Positions 9,899 through 19,368 of a stretch of 64,000 nt of DNA are shown here, in pieces. The position numbers and the translations under genes were made by a program. The stretch is from Methanocaldococcus bathoardescens (GTDB lineage Archaea; AGJL01; Methanococci; Methanococcales; Methanocaldococcaceae), in assembly GCF_000739065.1 (NCBI RefSeq), contig NZ_CP009149.1:1054001-1118000 (forward strand), written 5' to 3'. The notes below the pieces were generated by a model. That model was not told the DNA's origin and made no database searches. It saw only the letters and a program-made list of their open reading frames with translations. Numbering within the stretch: position 1 is the stretch's first letter; each line of letters opens with the position of its first letter.

Positions 9899-9975
9899 GC
9901 CTCGGTAGCTCAGCCTGGCGGAGCGCCTGCTTGGTAAGCAGGAGGTCGCGGGTTCAAACCCCGCCCGAGGCTCCA
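9899..9975 (+). tRNA. tRNA-Thr (GGT anticodon)
   Basis: The acceptor stem is GCCTCGG/CCGAGGC and the anticodon loop TTGGTAA is closed by CCTGC/GCAGG. The T arm is GCGGG-TTCAAAC-CCCGC, and the 3' CCA at 9973-9975 is encoded. A T-run begins immediately after the CCA and is a likely terminator. No intron is seen. Confidence 0.97.
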
Positions 9976-10021
9976 TTTTTTATTTTTGGAATATTATATC
10001 AATAAAATTAAATATATAAAT

Positions 10022-10771
10022 CTAATTAGATTCCTTATTCTCTAAACTTTCATTATTTTCCTCTTTTTTCTCATCTTCAGAAATTATTCCAATAGATTTC
10101 AAGATATCTTTTAAAAATTCTATAGTTTTCATTTTTCCTTCTCTACTTCTAACTTCATAAACCTTCAAAGGATTAACCGCTTTATATATTTCTTGCTCAG
10201 AAACTCCCAAATCTCTACTTCTTGCCTGACAAACTCTCACAGCTACATCGTTAATCTTTGAATCTGCCTCATCAGCATAATGTACTATATAAGCCTCTAT
10301 AGATCCCGGTCTTGTTGGAGAATGGTCTCCATGGTGAGAGGCTACTATTTTAATAACTTCAATTGGAAAATCTCTTTTGTAGAGCTCAGCAACAGCTAAT
10401 GTTAGATGGTCTAAATTAAACATATCATAGTGGTCAAAAGTACCATCTTCCTTTCTTATATAATTGTATGGCTTCATTATATCATGTAATAGAGCTCCAG
10501 CGATTATATAATCTCTATTAACCTCAACACCATAAACTTCTTCCAAAATATCTGCCATCTTTAAAGCCATCTTTGTTACCGATAATGTGTGTTCTATCAA
10601 ACCACCCTCATATCTATGATGCCAATTTATGCTCGCAGGAGATTCTTCAACACTAATTCCTGTATCCACAATACCCGGGTGTGTTGCTTTAGGATTTTTT
10701 AAAAATTCAATAACCTTTTTTCTTAACTCTTCATCCTTTATTTGCTCTGCAAGTTTTATTAACCTTTCCAT
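10022..10771 (-). CDS. mptB: MptB: HD-domain 7,8-dihydroneopterin 2',3'-cyclic phosphate phosphodiesterase
   Basis: This 249-aa protein has the HD-domain signature: HHRYEGGLIEHTLSV, then LLHDIMKP, then ASHHGDHSP and YADEADSK. These supply the His and Asp ligands of a divalent metal, Fe(II) in the characterised enzyme. MptB opens the cyclic phosphate of dihydroneopterin in methanopterin biosynthesis. The last 25 residues are an acidic, low-complexity tail. It is divergent from the small cysteine-rich gene at 10844. Confidence 0.85.
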   Translation of the reverse strand: MERLIKLAEQIKDEELRKKVIEFLKNPKATHPGIVDTGISVEESPASINWHHRYEGGLIEHTLSVTKMALKMADILEEVYGVEVNRDYIIAGALLHDIMKPYNYIRKEDGTFDHYDMFNLDHLTLAVAELYKRDFPIEVIKIVASHHGDHSPTRPGSIEAYIVHYADEADSKINDVAVRVCQARSRDLGVSEQEIYKAVNPLKVYEVRSREGKMKTIEFLKDILKSIGIISEDEKKEENNESLENKESN

Positions 10772-10843
10772 TAAAATCCCTCCTAAATTTTAAATACATC
10801 TAAAAGTAGAGATAATATTTAATCTATTTAAAGGTGTTGTATA

Positions 10844-11203
10844 ATGATAGAATTGGCTAAAAACCATCTAAAGAAGGTTTTGGAAGTTTGTGGAGCTAAC
10901 AGAAATTGTGAATATTATCCCTGCCACTTTGATGGGCAAATTTGTTTGTGGTGTTACTGCCCTTTCTACCCATGTGAAGATGAAGAGTTGGGAGAATACA
11001 TTGAAAGAAAAGATGGAACAAAAATTTGGAGTTGTATGAAGTGTTTTTGGATTCATAGGGAAGATGTTGCAACTGAAATACTAAGAGAAATTTTAAATTT
11101 AACTAAAGATAAAAGCATAGATGAAGCTCTAAAACTCTTAGATAATCATGAGTTAATGTTAAAAATAAAAGAGAAAGTTAAATCTAAATATCCGAATAGG
11201 TGA
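10844..11203 (+). CDS. Small cysteine-rich metal-binding protein
   Basis: This 119-aa protein resembles the archaeal 'cysteine-rich small domain' family (PF04071 as I recall). The core ANRNCEYYPCHFDGQICLW is followed by CYCPFYPC and WSCMKCFW, giving nine cysteines within about 65 residues. This suggests a zinc or iron-sulfur site. The C-terminal half is helical and charged. The next gene starts four bases after its stop, so it may be co-transcribed with the prepilin peptidase. Function unknown. Confidence 0.75.
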   Translation: MIELAKNHLKKVLEVCGANRNCEYYPCHFDGQICLWCYCPFYPCEDEELGEYIERKDGTKIWSCMKCFWIHREDVATEILREILNLTKDKSIDEALKLLDNHELMLKIKEKVKSKYPNR

Positions 11204-11207
11204 AATT

Positions 11208-12227
11208 GTGGATTTGTTAAATATAGTTTATATTGTTAACTTTATTTTACTTATTTTGGCATCAATAACAGATATTAAGGAGAGAATTATCCCACACAAA
11301 TACACAATTGCCATGATTATAATGAACTTAACTGTTGGTTATTACTATTTTGGACTTGATGTAATTATTGCGTTTTTCTCTACGTTAATATTATGTTTAA
11401 TATTAAGTGTTGGAATGGGAGGAGGAGATGTTAAGCTATTTACAGCCTTAGCCCCTATTTTTGCATATCCTGATTCTTTTGTATTTTATATTCCAAAATA
11501 TATTCTCTACTTAATAGCAATCAGCATGCTTATTGCTGCAGTTTTTCCAATGTTTAAAATTTTAATAAGATATTGGAAAGACATTTTACCCTCAGCTTGT
11601 TATTTGACTATGATTCTTGGTGTATTATACTATTTTATACATATTTATAAAATTCCATACGCTTCAATAATTATATGGGCTTATATCATCCTCTCCATAT
11701 TTATTTCAAGAAAAATTCCAAAATATAAAGAATATACAAAAAAATTAGGTTATTTATTCCCTGTTTATTTGTTATTTCTCTATATTGTTGATAAATCCTA
11801 TTTTATTAAATACAACGTACTAATAACGTCCATAATATACCTCTGCGAAATAATACTAATATCTATAGTTATTTATGCCCTCACAGGTGTAGAAATTTCC
11901 GATAAAAAACATGTTAAAGAGTTAAAAGAAGGAGATATTTTAAGAGACGTAATAATTATAGACAAAGATGGTGTTGAAGTAAAAAACTTAAATATTATAA
12001 AAAGAATAAAACTCCTATTAGAACATGAAATTAAAAAAGATGGAAAAGAAATAATATTAACTGATGGAGAAGGGCTGTCCAATGAAGACATCCAAAAAAT
12101 AAAAAAACTCTACATGGAAGGAAAAATTCCAGATAAATTAAATATTATAAAGACCTATCCATTTGTTCCATTTGTCGTTGTTGGTTATTTAATTACTCTA
12201 ATGTTAATGTTCTCATCTATAATCTAA
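11208..12227 (+). CDS. eppA: Type IV prepilin (class III signal) peptidase, EppA-like
   Basis: This 339-aa multi-span membrane protein has the two aspartates of GxGD prepilin peptidases, in ITDIKERIIP (about residue 23) and VGMGGGDVKLF (about residue 73). EppA cleaves QxSxEF-type pilin precursors before the hydrophobic segment. Two such pilins are encoded just downstream. The start is GTG, and the AGGTGA site overlaps the previous gene's stop. A soluble 80-residue region near the C-terminus precedes a last membrane segment, an extension beyond short FlaK-type enzymes. Confidence 0.85.
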   Translation: MDLLNIVYIVNFILLILASITDIKERIIPHKYTIAMIIMNLTVGYYYFGLDVIIAFFSTLILCLILSVGMGGGDVKLFTALAPIFAYPDSFVFYIPKYILYLIAISMLIAAVFPMFKILIRYWKDILPSACYLTMILGVLYYFIHIYKIPYASIIIWAYIILSIFISRKIPKYKEYTKKLGYLFPVYLLFLYIVDKSYFIKYNVLITSIIYLCEIILISIVIYALTGVEISDKKHVKELKEGDILRDVIIIDKDGVEVKNLNIIKRIKLLLEHEIKKDGKEIILTDGEGLSNEDIQKIKKLYMEGKIPDKLNIIKTYPFVPFVVVGYLITLMLMFSSII

Positions 12228-12239
12228 AGTGTGAGTATC

Positions 12240-12644
12240 ATGAAAAATAAAACTAAAATAACAAGTTTAAAAAAAGCTCAAATATCTCTTGAATTTTCAT
12301 TTTTATTCTTTGCTATACTGTTAGCATCTCTTGTAACAGTTAGTCACTTTCTCTCACAGAATTTCTCAAAGGATGATAGGGTTATAAATGATGTTGAAAA
12401 TGCAGCAAAAACTGCAGTAATATTGGCGAATTCAGGATATAATGGAATCTCTCCAAATACAACTCTAATCTATGGAGGAATTTCGTGGTCAGAAGATAAA
12501 AAAAATATATACATTTACATTTCACCTAGAAACACATCTTACGTCACGCCAGAAATAAAGGATTTTATTATAAGCTATATCTACAATACCACAAAAATAA
12601 ATCAAAGTGAATATAATATAACAATAAACCCTTCTACTACATAA
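12240..12644 (+). CDS. Class III signal peptide pilin-like protein
   Basis: This 134-aa protein starts MKNKTKITSLKKAQISLEFS and then has a 20-residue hydrophobic helix. The QISLEF motif is the archaeal QxSxEF pilin signature, with cleavage expected before Gln. The remainder is a small, polar, Asn/Thr-rich domain with several N-glycosylation sequons. I chose the ATG at 12240 because GTGAG lies immediately upstream. It is probably processed by the peptidase encoded 12 bp upstream. Confidence 0.8.
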   Translation: MKNKTKITSLKKAQISLEFSFLFFAILLASLVTVSHFLSQNFSKDDRVINDVENAAKTAVILANSGYNGISPNTTLIYGGISWSEDKKNIYIYISPRNTSYVTPEIKDFIISYIYNTTKINQSEYNITINPSTT

Positions 12645-12690
12645 CAGAGTAATTTATTTATTATTATTACTTAATATTTAGGGTGATTAT

Positions 12691-13821
12691 ATGGTCGATA
12701 CTTCAAAAATTAAAGCATTAAAAGAAAAAAGTAAAAAAACAATAAGACCTAATCCACTAAAATTTGTTTTAGTATTACTTGTCGTTGTAATCATTGGAAT
12801 GTTAGCATTTATTGTATATAATGAAATTAGTATTATGCACTTTCAAGAAAAGATAAAACTTGAAAATCAGAAAAAAACTGCTATAGAATCTATAAATCAG
12901 ATATTTGCTAAATTCCCAAACGACCCTCAAAAACTAGTATATATAAACAAAATTCAAATGGCAGATAACGTAGATGATATTAATAAAGTATTGGAGGAAG
13001 CTAAGAGTTACATAAGCTTTAAAAACTACAAGATTGAAACTATAAACCAAATAAAAAGTATATATGGAGATTATTATTCCTTAAGCCCCTATGCTCAAGA
13101 TTTAGTACATAAAATAAGTTTGGCAGAATCTCCTGAAGAGATTAAAAACTTATTAAAAACTGCAGATATAGAGAGAGACCTTAGAAATATTATTGAAAAA
13201 CAAATAAATTATGCTTTATCATCAGGAGATAAATACTACTATGTAGAAGTTGGTGAAAAATCTCAATTTATGACAAGGGATGAAATCATTAGATACAAAA
13301 ATTTCTGGACATTATCTGAACTTAAATCTCTAAAAATAACCCCGATATCACAATTAAATAAAGTTGCAATTGAAATATCTGCAAAACAATGTGGTAAATT
13401 ACCACACAAAGGAGATATAGTATCAATATATAGCAAAGACGGTTCATTCATCACTTATGCAATTATAGATTCATCTTATGTGATTATATCATCAATAAGT
13501 TACAGTGAAAGTAAATCAACATCAAGTAATATAAATGAGCTTGGAGATTCTTATTCCTCATCATCCTCTTCAAGTATATCATATTCATTAAATAATATTC
13601 CAGGCATATTGCATGCAACAGTTATTGATAAGTTGGATTACAATAAGATAAAAGAAATGTTTGGAGAGTATGGAAAAAAATTGAATGAAATTGAGGATGA
13701 TACCCAAATATTCGATGAAAACGTTAATTACTTCCTAATTATCTCAATTCCTGATGATAAGATTCCAGATATTATAAAGTTAAATTCTAAAGATATAACC
13801 ATTGTAGTAAAATCAAAATAA
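12691..13821 (+). CDS. DUF515 membrane protein of the pilus locus
   Basis: This 376-aa protein has one N-terminal membrane segment (about residues 25-45, FVLVLLVVVIIGMLAFIVYN) after a basic cytoplasmic leader. A long helical, probably coiled outer region follows, then a Ser-rich stretch (SYSSSSSSSISYS, about residues 289-301) and a final alpha/beta part. It resembles the methanococcal DUF515 family. A GGGTGAT site supports the start. Its place between two pilin genes suggests a pilus assembly or alignment component, comparable to PilN/PilO in topology only. This is inference. Confidence 0.7.
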   Translation: MVDTSKIKALKEKSKKTIRPNPLKFVLVLLVVVIIGMLAFIVYNEISIMHFQEKIKLENQKKTAIESINQIFAKFPNDPQKLVYINKIQMADNVDDINKVLEEAKSYISFKNYKIETINQIKSIYGDYYSLSPYAQDLVHKISLAESPEEIKNLLKTADIERDLRNIIEKQINYALSSGDKYYYVEVGEKSQFMTRDEIIRYKNFWTLSELKSLKITPISQLNKVAIEISAKQCGKLPHKGDIVSIYSKDGSFITYAIIDSSYVIISSISYSESKSTSSNINELGDSYSSSSSSSISYSLNNIPGILHATVIDKLDYNKIKEMFGEYGKKLNEIEDDTQIFDENVNYFLIISIPDDKIPDIIKLNSKDITIVVKSK

Positions 13822-13887
13822 CAATCCCAAGGCTTATTTAATCTAAACCTAATTCAAACTTAGATAATTACATAGCGGTGATTAATT

Positions 13888-14712
13888 ATGAAAATATTTC
13901 CAAAACTACTAATGTTAACTATCTTATTTTTACTATTTTTACATTTAAATTTTGGTGAAAGAACTATTGCACAGATGAGTGTAACATACAAGCTTACTGG
14001 AGAAATAACCAACACTAATCCATACTCAATATTTGTTGCTGTTCCTTCAGATATAACATTTGAAGAGAAAACATTATTAAAACCAGAAGATTTTTTAGAT
14101 GTTACTATTGAAAAGACAGAATCTTCTGGAATTGTTTTTTATGATACAGTATTTAATGGAAAAGAAGGTTTTTGGATTCCACCCTATACAACAGTAAAAA
14201 TCCAGATATATCAACCACTTCCAATAATTTATAATATAAAAATCGACGAGTCTCAGGAAAATTATGATGTTATTGGACCTGTTGTAGTTAATAAAGTAAA
14301 TGTTATCGATTTAAATAAACTTTTCCCTGATGCAAAATATAAGGGGATAAAAATTGGAAAATTCAGACTTTATGTTAGAGGATATATTGTAAAAGGAAAT
14401 GACACAGAATCACTAAGTATTATTGTGCCTATTCCATGGATTATAGACAATTATGACGAGTTTCACAATCTTGGAGATGATAAAGTTAATATTTGGATTT
14501 CATCATACAATAAATGGTATAAAAATCAAATGAAGAGAAAGAATATTTATATAGACAATAACGATCCGCTAATTCCAAAAATGGATGATGGTTTATTGTC
14601 AGGTGGTGATACAAACTTTAACTTTAGAGTATTAGATGTCCCTGCCATGGCTTTCACAACTTCGTCAAATCAACCAATAAAGTTTTATTATACAATCTAT
14701 AAGTATAATTAA
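13888..14712 (+). CDS. Secreted protein of the pilus locus
   Basis: This 274-aa protein has a typical signal peptide (MKIFPKLLMLTILFLLFLHL, then NFGERTIAQ) and a beta-rich remainder with no cysteines or further membrane spans that I can see. I do not recognise the family. Its location between the DUF515 gene and the second pilin, all on one strand, suggests a surface or pseudoperiplasmic partner of the pilus. The start follows GGTGATT. Confidence 0.7.
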   Translation: MKIFPKLLMLTILFLLFLHLNFGERTIAQMSVTYKLTGEITNTNPYSIFVAVPSDITFEEKTLLKPEDFLDVTIEKTESSGIVFYDTVFNGKEGFWIPPYTTVKIQIYQPLPIIYNIKIDESQENYDVIGPVVVNKVNVIDLNKLFPDAKYKGIKIGKFRLYVRGYIVKGNDTESLSIIVPIPWIIDNYDEFHNLGDDKVNIWISSYNKWYKNQMKRKNIYIDNNDPLIPKMDDGLLSGGDTNFNFRVLDVPAMAFTTSSNQPIKFYYTIYKYN

Positions 14713-14736
14713 TTTTATAAACATTTGGGGATTTCT

Positions 14737-15165
14737 ATGCTTAAATTTAGAAAAAGAGGTCAGATATCCTTAGAGTTTTCTTTATTATTTTTGGCTGTTT
14801 TACTTGCCATTATTATTGCCGTTGGTTATCCAGGAATGTTTGGATTTAAAAAAACAGTTACTATATCCTCTATGAGCTTAGCCCATGCGGCAGTATCTAA
14901 GATGAAACAAAACATTGAATTAGTAGCTGCAGCAGGTGAAGGAACTACGAAAATTGTTTATATAAAATGTCCTCCAGGCCATTGGGAAGCCAATAAGAAT
15001 ATTCTATATTTCTACCGTGATGGAGACATTAAATTCAACATTACGGCAAACTGTAATACCAATATAAATCTAAATGGAAACAAAACAGTTTCCAAAGCTA
15101 AGATAATTATAGTTGAAATTCAGAAAATTAATGAATCCCATGTAAATGTTACTATAATATCATAA
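14737..15165 (+). CDS. Second class III signal peptide pilin-like protein
   Basis: This 142-aa protein begins MLKFRKRGQISLEFSLLFL, a canonical basic leader plus QISLEF, then a hydrophobic helix and a small globular domain with two cysteines (KCPPGHW and ANCNTN) that could form a disulfide. The ATG at 14737 is chosen because GGGGATTTCT precedes it; a TTG four codons upstream overlaps this site. It closes the pilus locus and is convergent with nrdD. Confidence 0.8.
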   Translation: MLKFRKRGQISLEFSLLFLAVLLAIIIAVGYPGMFGFKKTVTISSMSLAHAAVSKMKQNIELVAAAGEGTTKIVYIKCPPGHWEANKNILYFYRDGDIKFNITANCNTNINLNGNKTVSKAKIIIVEIQKINESHVNVTIIS

Positions 15166-15204
15166 ATAGTTAAAATAAAAAAGAAATAATAAAAATAAGA
15201 TTTT

Positions 15205-18200
15205 TTAAATCTTTGGAAGCCTTCTATCCTCCAACTCTTTTTGTTTTGCTCTATTCCAGTTTGAAATATTTTGTAAATATCCAGTTATTCTACTAAACTT
15301 AGCTACATCCTCAGAACCACAATTTATACATTTATCTATTAATCCTCCAGCACTTGCTCCACAGTTATTACAAACACTTAGATTTTTTGTATAGGTCCAG
15401 AAACCTATATCTGTTTTTGTTATCTTTCTTGTTATATCTATTAACACATCTGGGTCTGCAGCACTCTCAATATTCCAAACATGCATTATATGTCCTCCAT
15501 TACATAAAGGATGGAACTTCTCCTCTATTTTAACTTTTTCTCCTAACGTTATTGGAGCATCTACCCTAACATGGGATGAGTTTGTATAGTATAATGTTTC
15601 TATATCGCTTAAATCTCCTCTAACCACACTCTGAGTTTCTTCTTTATAGTATTTGTAATCTAACCTTGCAAATCTTCCAGCGGTATTATGTAAGCAGATG
15701 AATCCATCTCCACCAATAAAGTTTTCTGTTCCTTCAACTGAAATATCATAAACATACTTTGGAATTTCATCCAATACTCTTATTGATTTTATTTTTTCAA
15801 ATAGCAAGTCATTATTTAGTAACTGCTCTATCTTATTTAACAACTTACCATATTTTTCTTTAATCTCATTAATTCCTCCCAATATATTCAAAACTTTCTT
15901 AGCTCTATATCTACTCATATATCCTTTCTTTACATCTTCCCATATATGCAAACTTTTAACATCACTGCCAAATCTTTCTTTCCACTCTCTTTGTGAATAT
16001 TGATTAATTATTTCTTTAAACTTATCAGCAACTTTTGGAATTACTTCTTTTCTTCCATTGTTTTCAATTTTAATGTTTGATAACTTTTCAATATTCTCTT
16101 TTCCAGTAATTTTTATGACATAACAATCTCTCCATTTCTCATTTATTTTTGATTTTTTGTCTATACTTAGTTTATAATCAATTCCAAGCATTTTTAAAGC
16201 TAAACATAAGGTATCTCTTAATTTTTCTGAAGTGGTGTATAGTCTTATACTATAATCTCCTTTTGATTCATTTATGTATATATTTCCATCTCCGTCTATA
16301 AAGCCTTTAATTAATCCCTTTAAGAATGACTTATTTGCCAATAATATTGATGGAATTTCTTTATTTGAGCTTAATTTATCTAACTCTAAGCTCTTAAATA
16401 CCATAGAGACAGTTTTATTCAACCCAATTACATATAAATCCTTATATCTTCTATTATCACTTTTAACTGTTATGTAATATGCATCTTTTCCAAATACTTC
16501 TTCAACAATCTCTGCTAAGTTTTCAATGAACTCTTTATTGGTGTTTGATATTTCAACACACTTATCATTCCAGTGTCCTTCTGATAAAAATGCTCCAATT
16601 AGATAACCAAACTTCTCATCAAGATTTATTTTATTTTTAATGTAGTTTGCATGTCCATAGCTTATCTCTTCAATTTGCTCTTTATCAACCAAGCTCTCGA
16701 TTATATCTAATCTGAAAGCGTTTTTCTTCTTTAATACCGGTTTTAAATCTTTCCATTTAGTTTTATATTTTTCATATCTTTCCTTTAAGGTCTCTTCATT
16801 TTCTTCAATGAATTTGATGTGGTCTTTTATTTTTACATAGTATTTATCTTTTTCATAGACAATTTCATTTAAATAAATCTCATCTTTGCCTATAGTTGGA
16901 ATAACTTTTGGAGTTATTATAAAGTCCCCAACTTTTAAATCAGATGCCTTTACTTCAACAACATCCAAATTGTTATTTAGGGTGAATACACTATGGTCTC
17001 CCGTAACTCTAACTTTTTTACCACTCTCCAATTCTATCTCATAGATTTCCTTACCTTTATGTCTAATGGCATGAGTAATTGGCTTTAAGACAATATTTCC
17101 ATCCTTATCAAATGATGGTGCGTAGATATTTTCATCTTTTATATATACCTCAATATTATTATCCCCATAAGTTATAGCTCTATCTTTATATTTGTTTAAA
17201 TATTCCTCAACGAACTCACCAATTTTGACTAATTTGTAGTTTCCATTTTCAAATATCAATATTTTCTCATCATAAGGTAATGAGCTTTCAGCTGGAGTTT
17301 GAGTTACTGTCCATCTCATTCCTGTTTCTTCTTTCAATTTATCAGCATAATCCCTAATATATCCAATAACTTTCTCACCAAACTTAACAGCATCTTTTGA
17401 CTCATGCAATTCTTCTCCTAAATGATATTTAAGCATCTCATTCAATCCAACAAATCCAAATGTCTTTGTTGTGTTCTCATATCTATAATATGGTTCTCCA
17501 TCAAATTCCTGAGTTAAGAAAGGCATTAAGTTGTCAGTATATAACCTTTCTTTGGTAACTTCATGTTTTATCAATAAAGCTTCTTTTAATAGTTCCAATT
17601 TTTCATTTAAAATTTCAAATAATTTAGTATCATCCCCATTTGCTTCATAAGCTATTCTTGGTAAATTTAAAGAATACCACTGCATATTTCCAGTTCTTAA
17701 TGTGTCAATTTCAGCATCTCCAGTCCAATTTCCACTTAATCTTGTTCTACAACCCATAGCATTTGTATTAGTTACTTGCCAATCTGGGAGCATATTTATA
17801 AAGTAAGGAATTCCAAATTTAGCAGATAATTGATGGATTTTATACATAAGCTCTCTATTCTCATCCTTAAAGGCATTTTCTCTTAACTTAATTATAAAGT
17901 TTGGGAATAAGAAAGGTTTTCCCATTGCATCTCCTTCCATCATTACATCAACTAACGCCTCTAATATTAACTTTGCCTCTTCTTCATAATCTCCATAAGT
18001 TCCTCTTGTAGTTCCTGCTATCACTGCCGGCTTATCTTTTAGAAACTCTGGAATTTCCAATTCAAGGTTTATACTGCTAAATATAGTCTGGCCTCCACGA
18101 GCCACGTACATTTGATTTAATTCATAAATAAACATTTGCATTAACTGCTTTATTTTTTCATAACTAAGCCCTCTAACATAGGGAGCGAGCCAAATATTAA

Positions 18201-19098
18201 ATTCATCAATACTCTGCCCCCCACTCATGTTAGTTTGAGCAGCCATCATAACCTTAGCTGCATGTTGAATAGCAACCTCTGGATGTTTAGCAGGTTTTGA
18301 AACGCTTGTATGCAATCCAGTTCCATCTACTCTTAAACCATATTTAAAGAAGGGTCTTAAATCATGTTGCAAACAAACAGGTCTTGTTGCAGCATATTCC
18401 AAATCATGTAAGTGAATATCCCCTTTTATGTGAGCATCAGCTATGTGTTTTGGAAAGATAGCTAATAAAGCATATTGCTTCATTGTTTCATCAGCAACCC
18501 ATTTATGGATTGATTCTGGATTATACATTAAATTGGCATTCTCTCTTGAACCACTCTTTATTAATTTGGTTATGTCATAGACAGGCATTCCTAACCTTGT
18601 GTGCTTATGCCTTAAATCTTCAAATCCATACTCTATTAATTTGTAATTGACTATTTCTCTAATCATTGGGGCAGTTAAGTATTTAACTTTTAATTTTTTT
18701 AACTCCCTCTCAACTTCATCAGCTATCTTTTTAGCTGTTTCTTTATCTGCTCCTGTTTCTCTAATCAATGCTTTAACTATTTTTTCTTTATCAAACGGCT
18801 CAAACTCTTTTTCTGATGTTCTAACTTTTAATATAGTTCCATTTCTATAATTTTCAGCTACATTTTTGTCTATTTTCTTTAGAACATTATAAACAATATC
18901 TTTTAACTCATCGGTTGTTATTCCATTATAAACTTTAGTGCAAACTTCAGATATTATCTGGTCTAAATCACCATAATTTACCCCACTGTTTATTAGGGAT
19001 TTAGCTAATTTATTTATATTGAATCTCTCCTTTTTTTTGTCTCTTTTTATTACATAAAATTCCATAACTCTCTCAGTAAAATCTTTAACACTTATCAT
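15205..19098 (-). CDS. nrdD: Anaerobic ribonucleoside-triphosphate reductase with an in-frame intein
   Basis: This 1297-aa precursor contains a 764-residue NrdD interrupted by a 533-residue intein (residues 606-1138). NrdD reduces ribonucleotides to deoxyribonucleotides with a glycyl radical. Two ATP-cone regions occupy about residues 14-90 and 92-180. Cys450 (AMGCRTR) is a candidate thiyl-radical residue. Cys1243/1246/1257/1260 form the C-terminal zinc site, and Gly1273 in RITGYL is the radical glycine. The ATG at 19098 follows GGGTGAT. I see no nrdG activase gene beside it. Confidence 0.95.
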   Translation of the reverse strand: MISVKDFTERVMEFYVIKRDKKKERFNINKLAKSLINSGVNYGDLDQIISEVCTKVYNGITTDELKDIVYNVLKKIDKNVAENYRNGTILKVRTSEKEFEPFDKEKIVKALIRETGADKETAKKIADEVERELKKLKVKYLTAPMIREIVNYKLIEYGFEDLRHKHTRLGMPVYDITKLIKSGSRENANLMYNPESIHKWVADETMKQYALLAIFPKHIADAHIKGDIHLHDLEYAATRPVCLQHDLRPFFKYGLRVDGTGLHTSVSKPAKHPEVAIQHAAKVMMAAQTNMSGGQSIDEFNIWLAPYVRGLSYEKIKQLMQMFIYELNQMYVARGGQTIFSSINLELEIPEFLKDKPAVIAGTTRGTYGDYEEEAKLILEALVDVMMEGDAMGKPFLFPNFIIKLRENAFKDENRELMYKIHQLSAKFGIPYFINMLPDWQVTNTNAMGCRTRLSGNWTGDAEIDTLRTGNMQWYSLNLPRIAYEANGDDTKLFEILNEKLELLKEALLIKHEVTKERLYTDNLMPFLTQEFDGEPYYRYENTTKTFGFVGLNEMLKYHLGEELHESKDAVKFGEKVIGYIRDYADKLKEETGMRWTVTQTPAESSLPYDEKILIFENGNYKLVKIGEFVEEYLNKYKDRAITYGDNNIEVYIKDENIYAPSFDKDGNIVLKPITHAIRHKGKEIYEIELESGKKVRVTGDHSVFTLNNNLDVVEVKASDLKVGDFIITPKVIPTIGKDEIYLNEIVYEKDKYYVKIKDHIKFIEENEETLKERYEKYKTKWKDLKPVLKKKNAFRLDIIESLVDKEQIEEISYGHANYIKNKINLDEKFGYLIGAFLSEGHWNDKCVEISNTNKEFIENLAEIVEEVFGKDAYYITVKSDNRRYKDLYVIGLNKTVSMVFKSLELDKLSSNKEIPSILLANKSFLKGLIKGFIDGDGNIYINESKGDYSIRLYTTSEKLRDTLCLALKMLGIDYKLSIDKKSKINEKWRDCYVIKITGKENIEKLSNIKIENNGRKEVIPKVADKFKEIINQYSQREWKERFGSDVKSLHIWEDVKKGYMSRYRAKKVLNILGGINEIKEKYGKLLNKIEQLLNNDLLFEKIKSIRVLDEIPKYVYDISVEGTENFIGGDGFICLHNTAGRFARLDYKYYKEETQSVVRGDLSDIETLYYTNSSHVRVDAPITLGEKVKIEEKFHPLCNGGHIMHVWNIESAADPDVLIDITRKITKTDIGFWTYTKNLSVCNNCGASAGGLIDKCINCGSEDVAKFSRITGYLQNISNWNRAKQKELEDRRLPKI
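15685..17283 (-). other. NrdD intein with LAGLIDADG endonuclease
   Basis: The intein begins SLPYDEKIL after the extein motif TPAES and ends FICLHN before TAGRFARL; removing it restores TPAESTAGRF, a conserved NrdD junction. The first residue is Ser, the last two His-Asn, and the next extein residue Thr. Block B is RVTGDHSVF (Thr699, His702 of the precursor). Homing endonuclease motifs [13 protein letters not shown] and [13 protein letters not shown] keep acidic residues, so the nuclease may be active. Its 533-residue length equals that of one M. jannaschii NrdD intein as I remember it. Confidence 0.95.
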
Positions 19099-19153
19099 TT
19101 AATCACCCAAAAAATAGAATGAATAGTATTTATTTACAAATTTTAATTAATTG

Positions 19154-19164
19154 TTTTTATACCC
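19154..19164 (-). promoter_or_regulatory. Candidate nrdD promoter
   Basis: GGGTATAAAAA on the minus strand lies about 60 bases before the nrdD start codon. A second TATA-like site (TTTATATG) lies about 45 bases further upstream. Between nrdD and the RecJ-like gene (19099-19368) there is also a short hairpin, CGGAA/TTCCG with a five-base loop at 19214-19228. I see no gene in this gap. Confidence 0.4.
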
Positions 19165-19368
19165 TATCTCTGAAATTTGTAAGTAGTTTTTCAGTAATAA
19201 CATATAAAGATAACGGAATGAATTTCCGCTTAAATAGTTTAAATAGGTGCGATAATCTGTTAAAATAGTATATAAATGGTGGAAATTTCTTTATTAAACT
19301 AAACAGCAATTTATATCAATTTATTATGTTGGGGTATTGATAACAATCAATTTAGTTAATTTATCCTT

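Noticed and set aside
15205-19098. NrdD as a natural fusion with an extra domain
   Set aside because: The additional 533 residues have intein splice junctions and blocks, and removing them restores a conserved NrdD junction.
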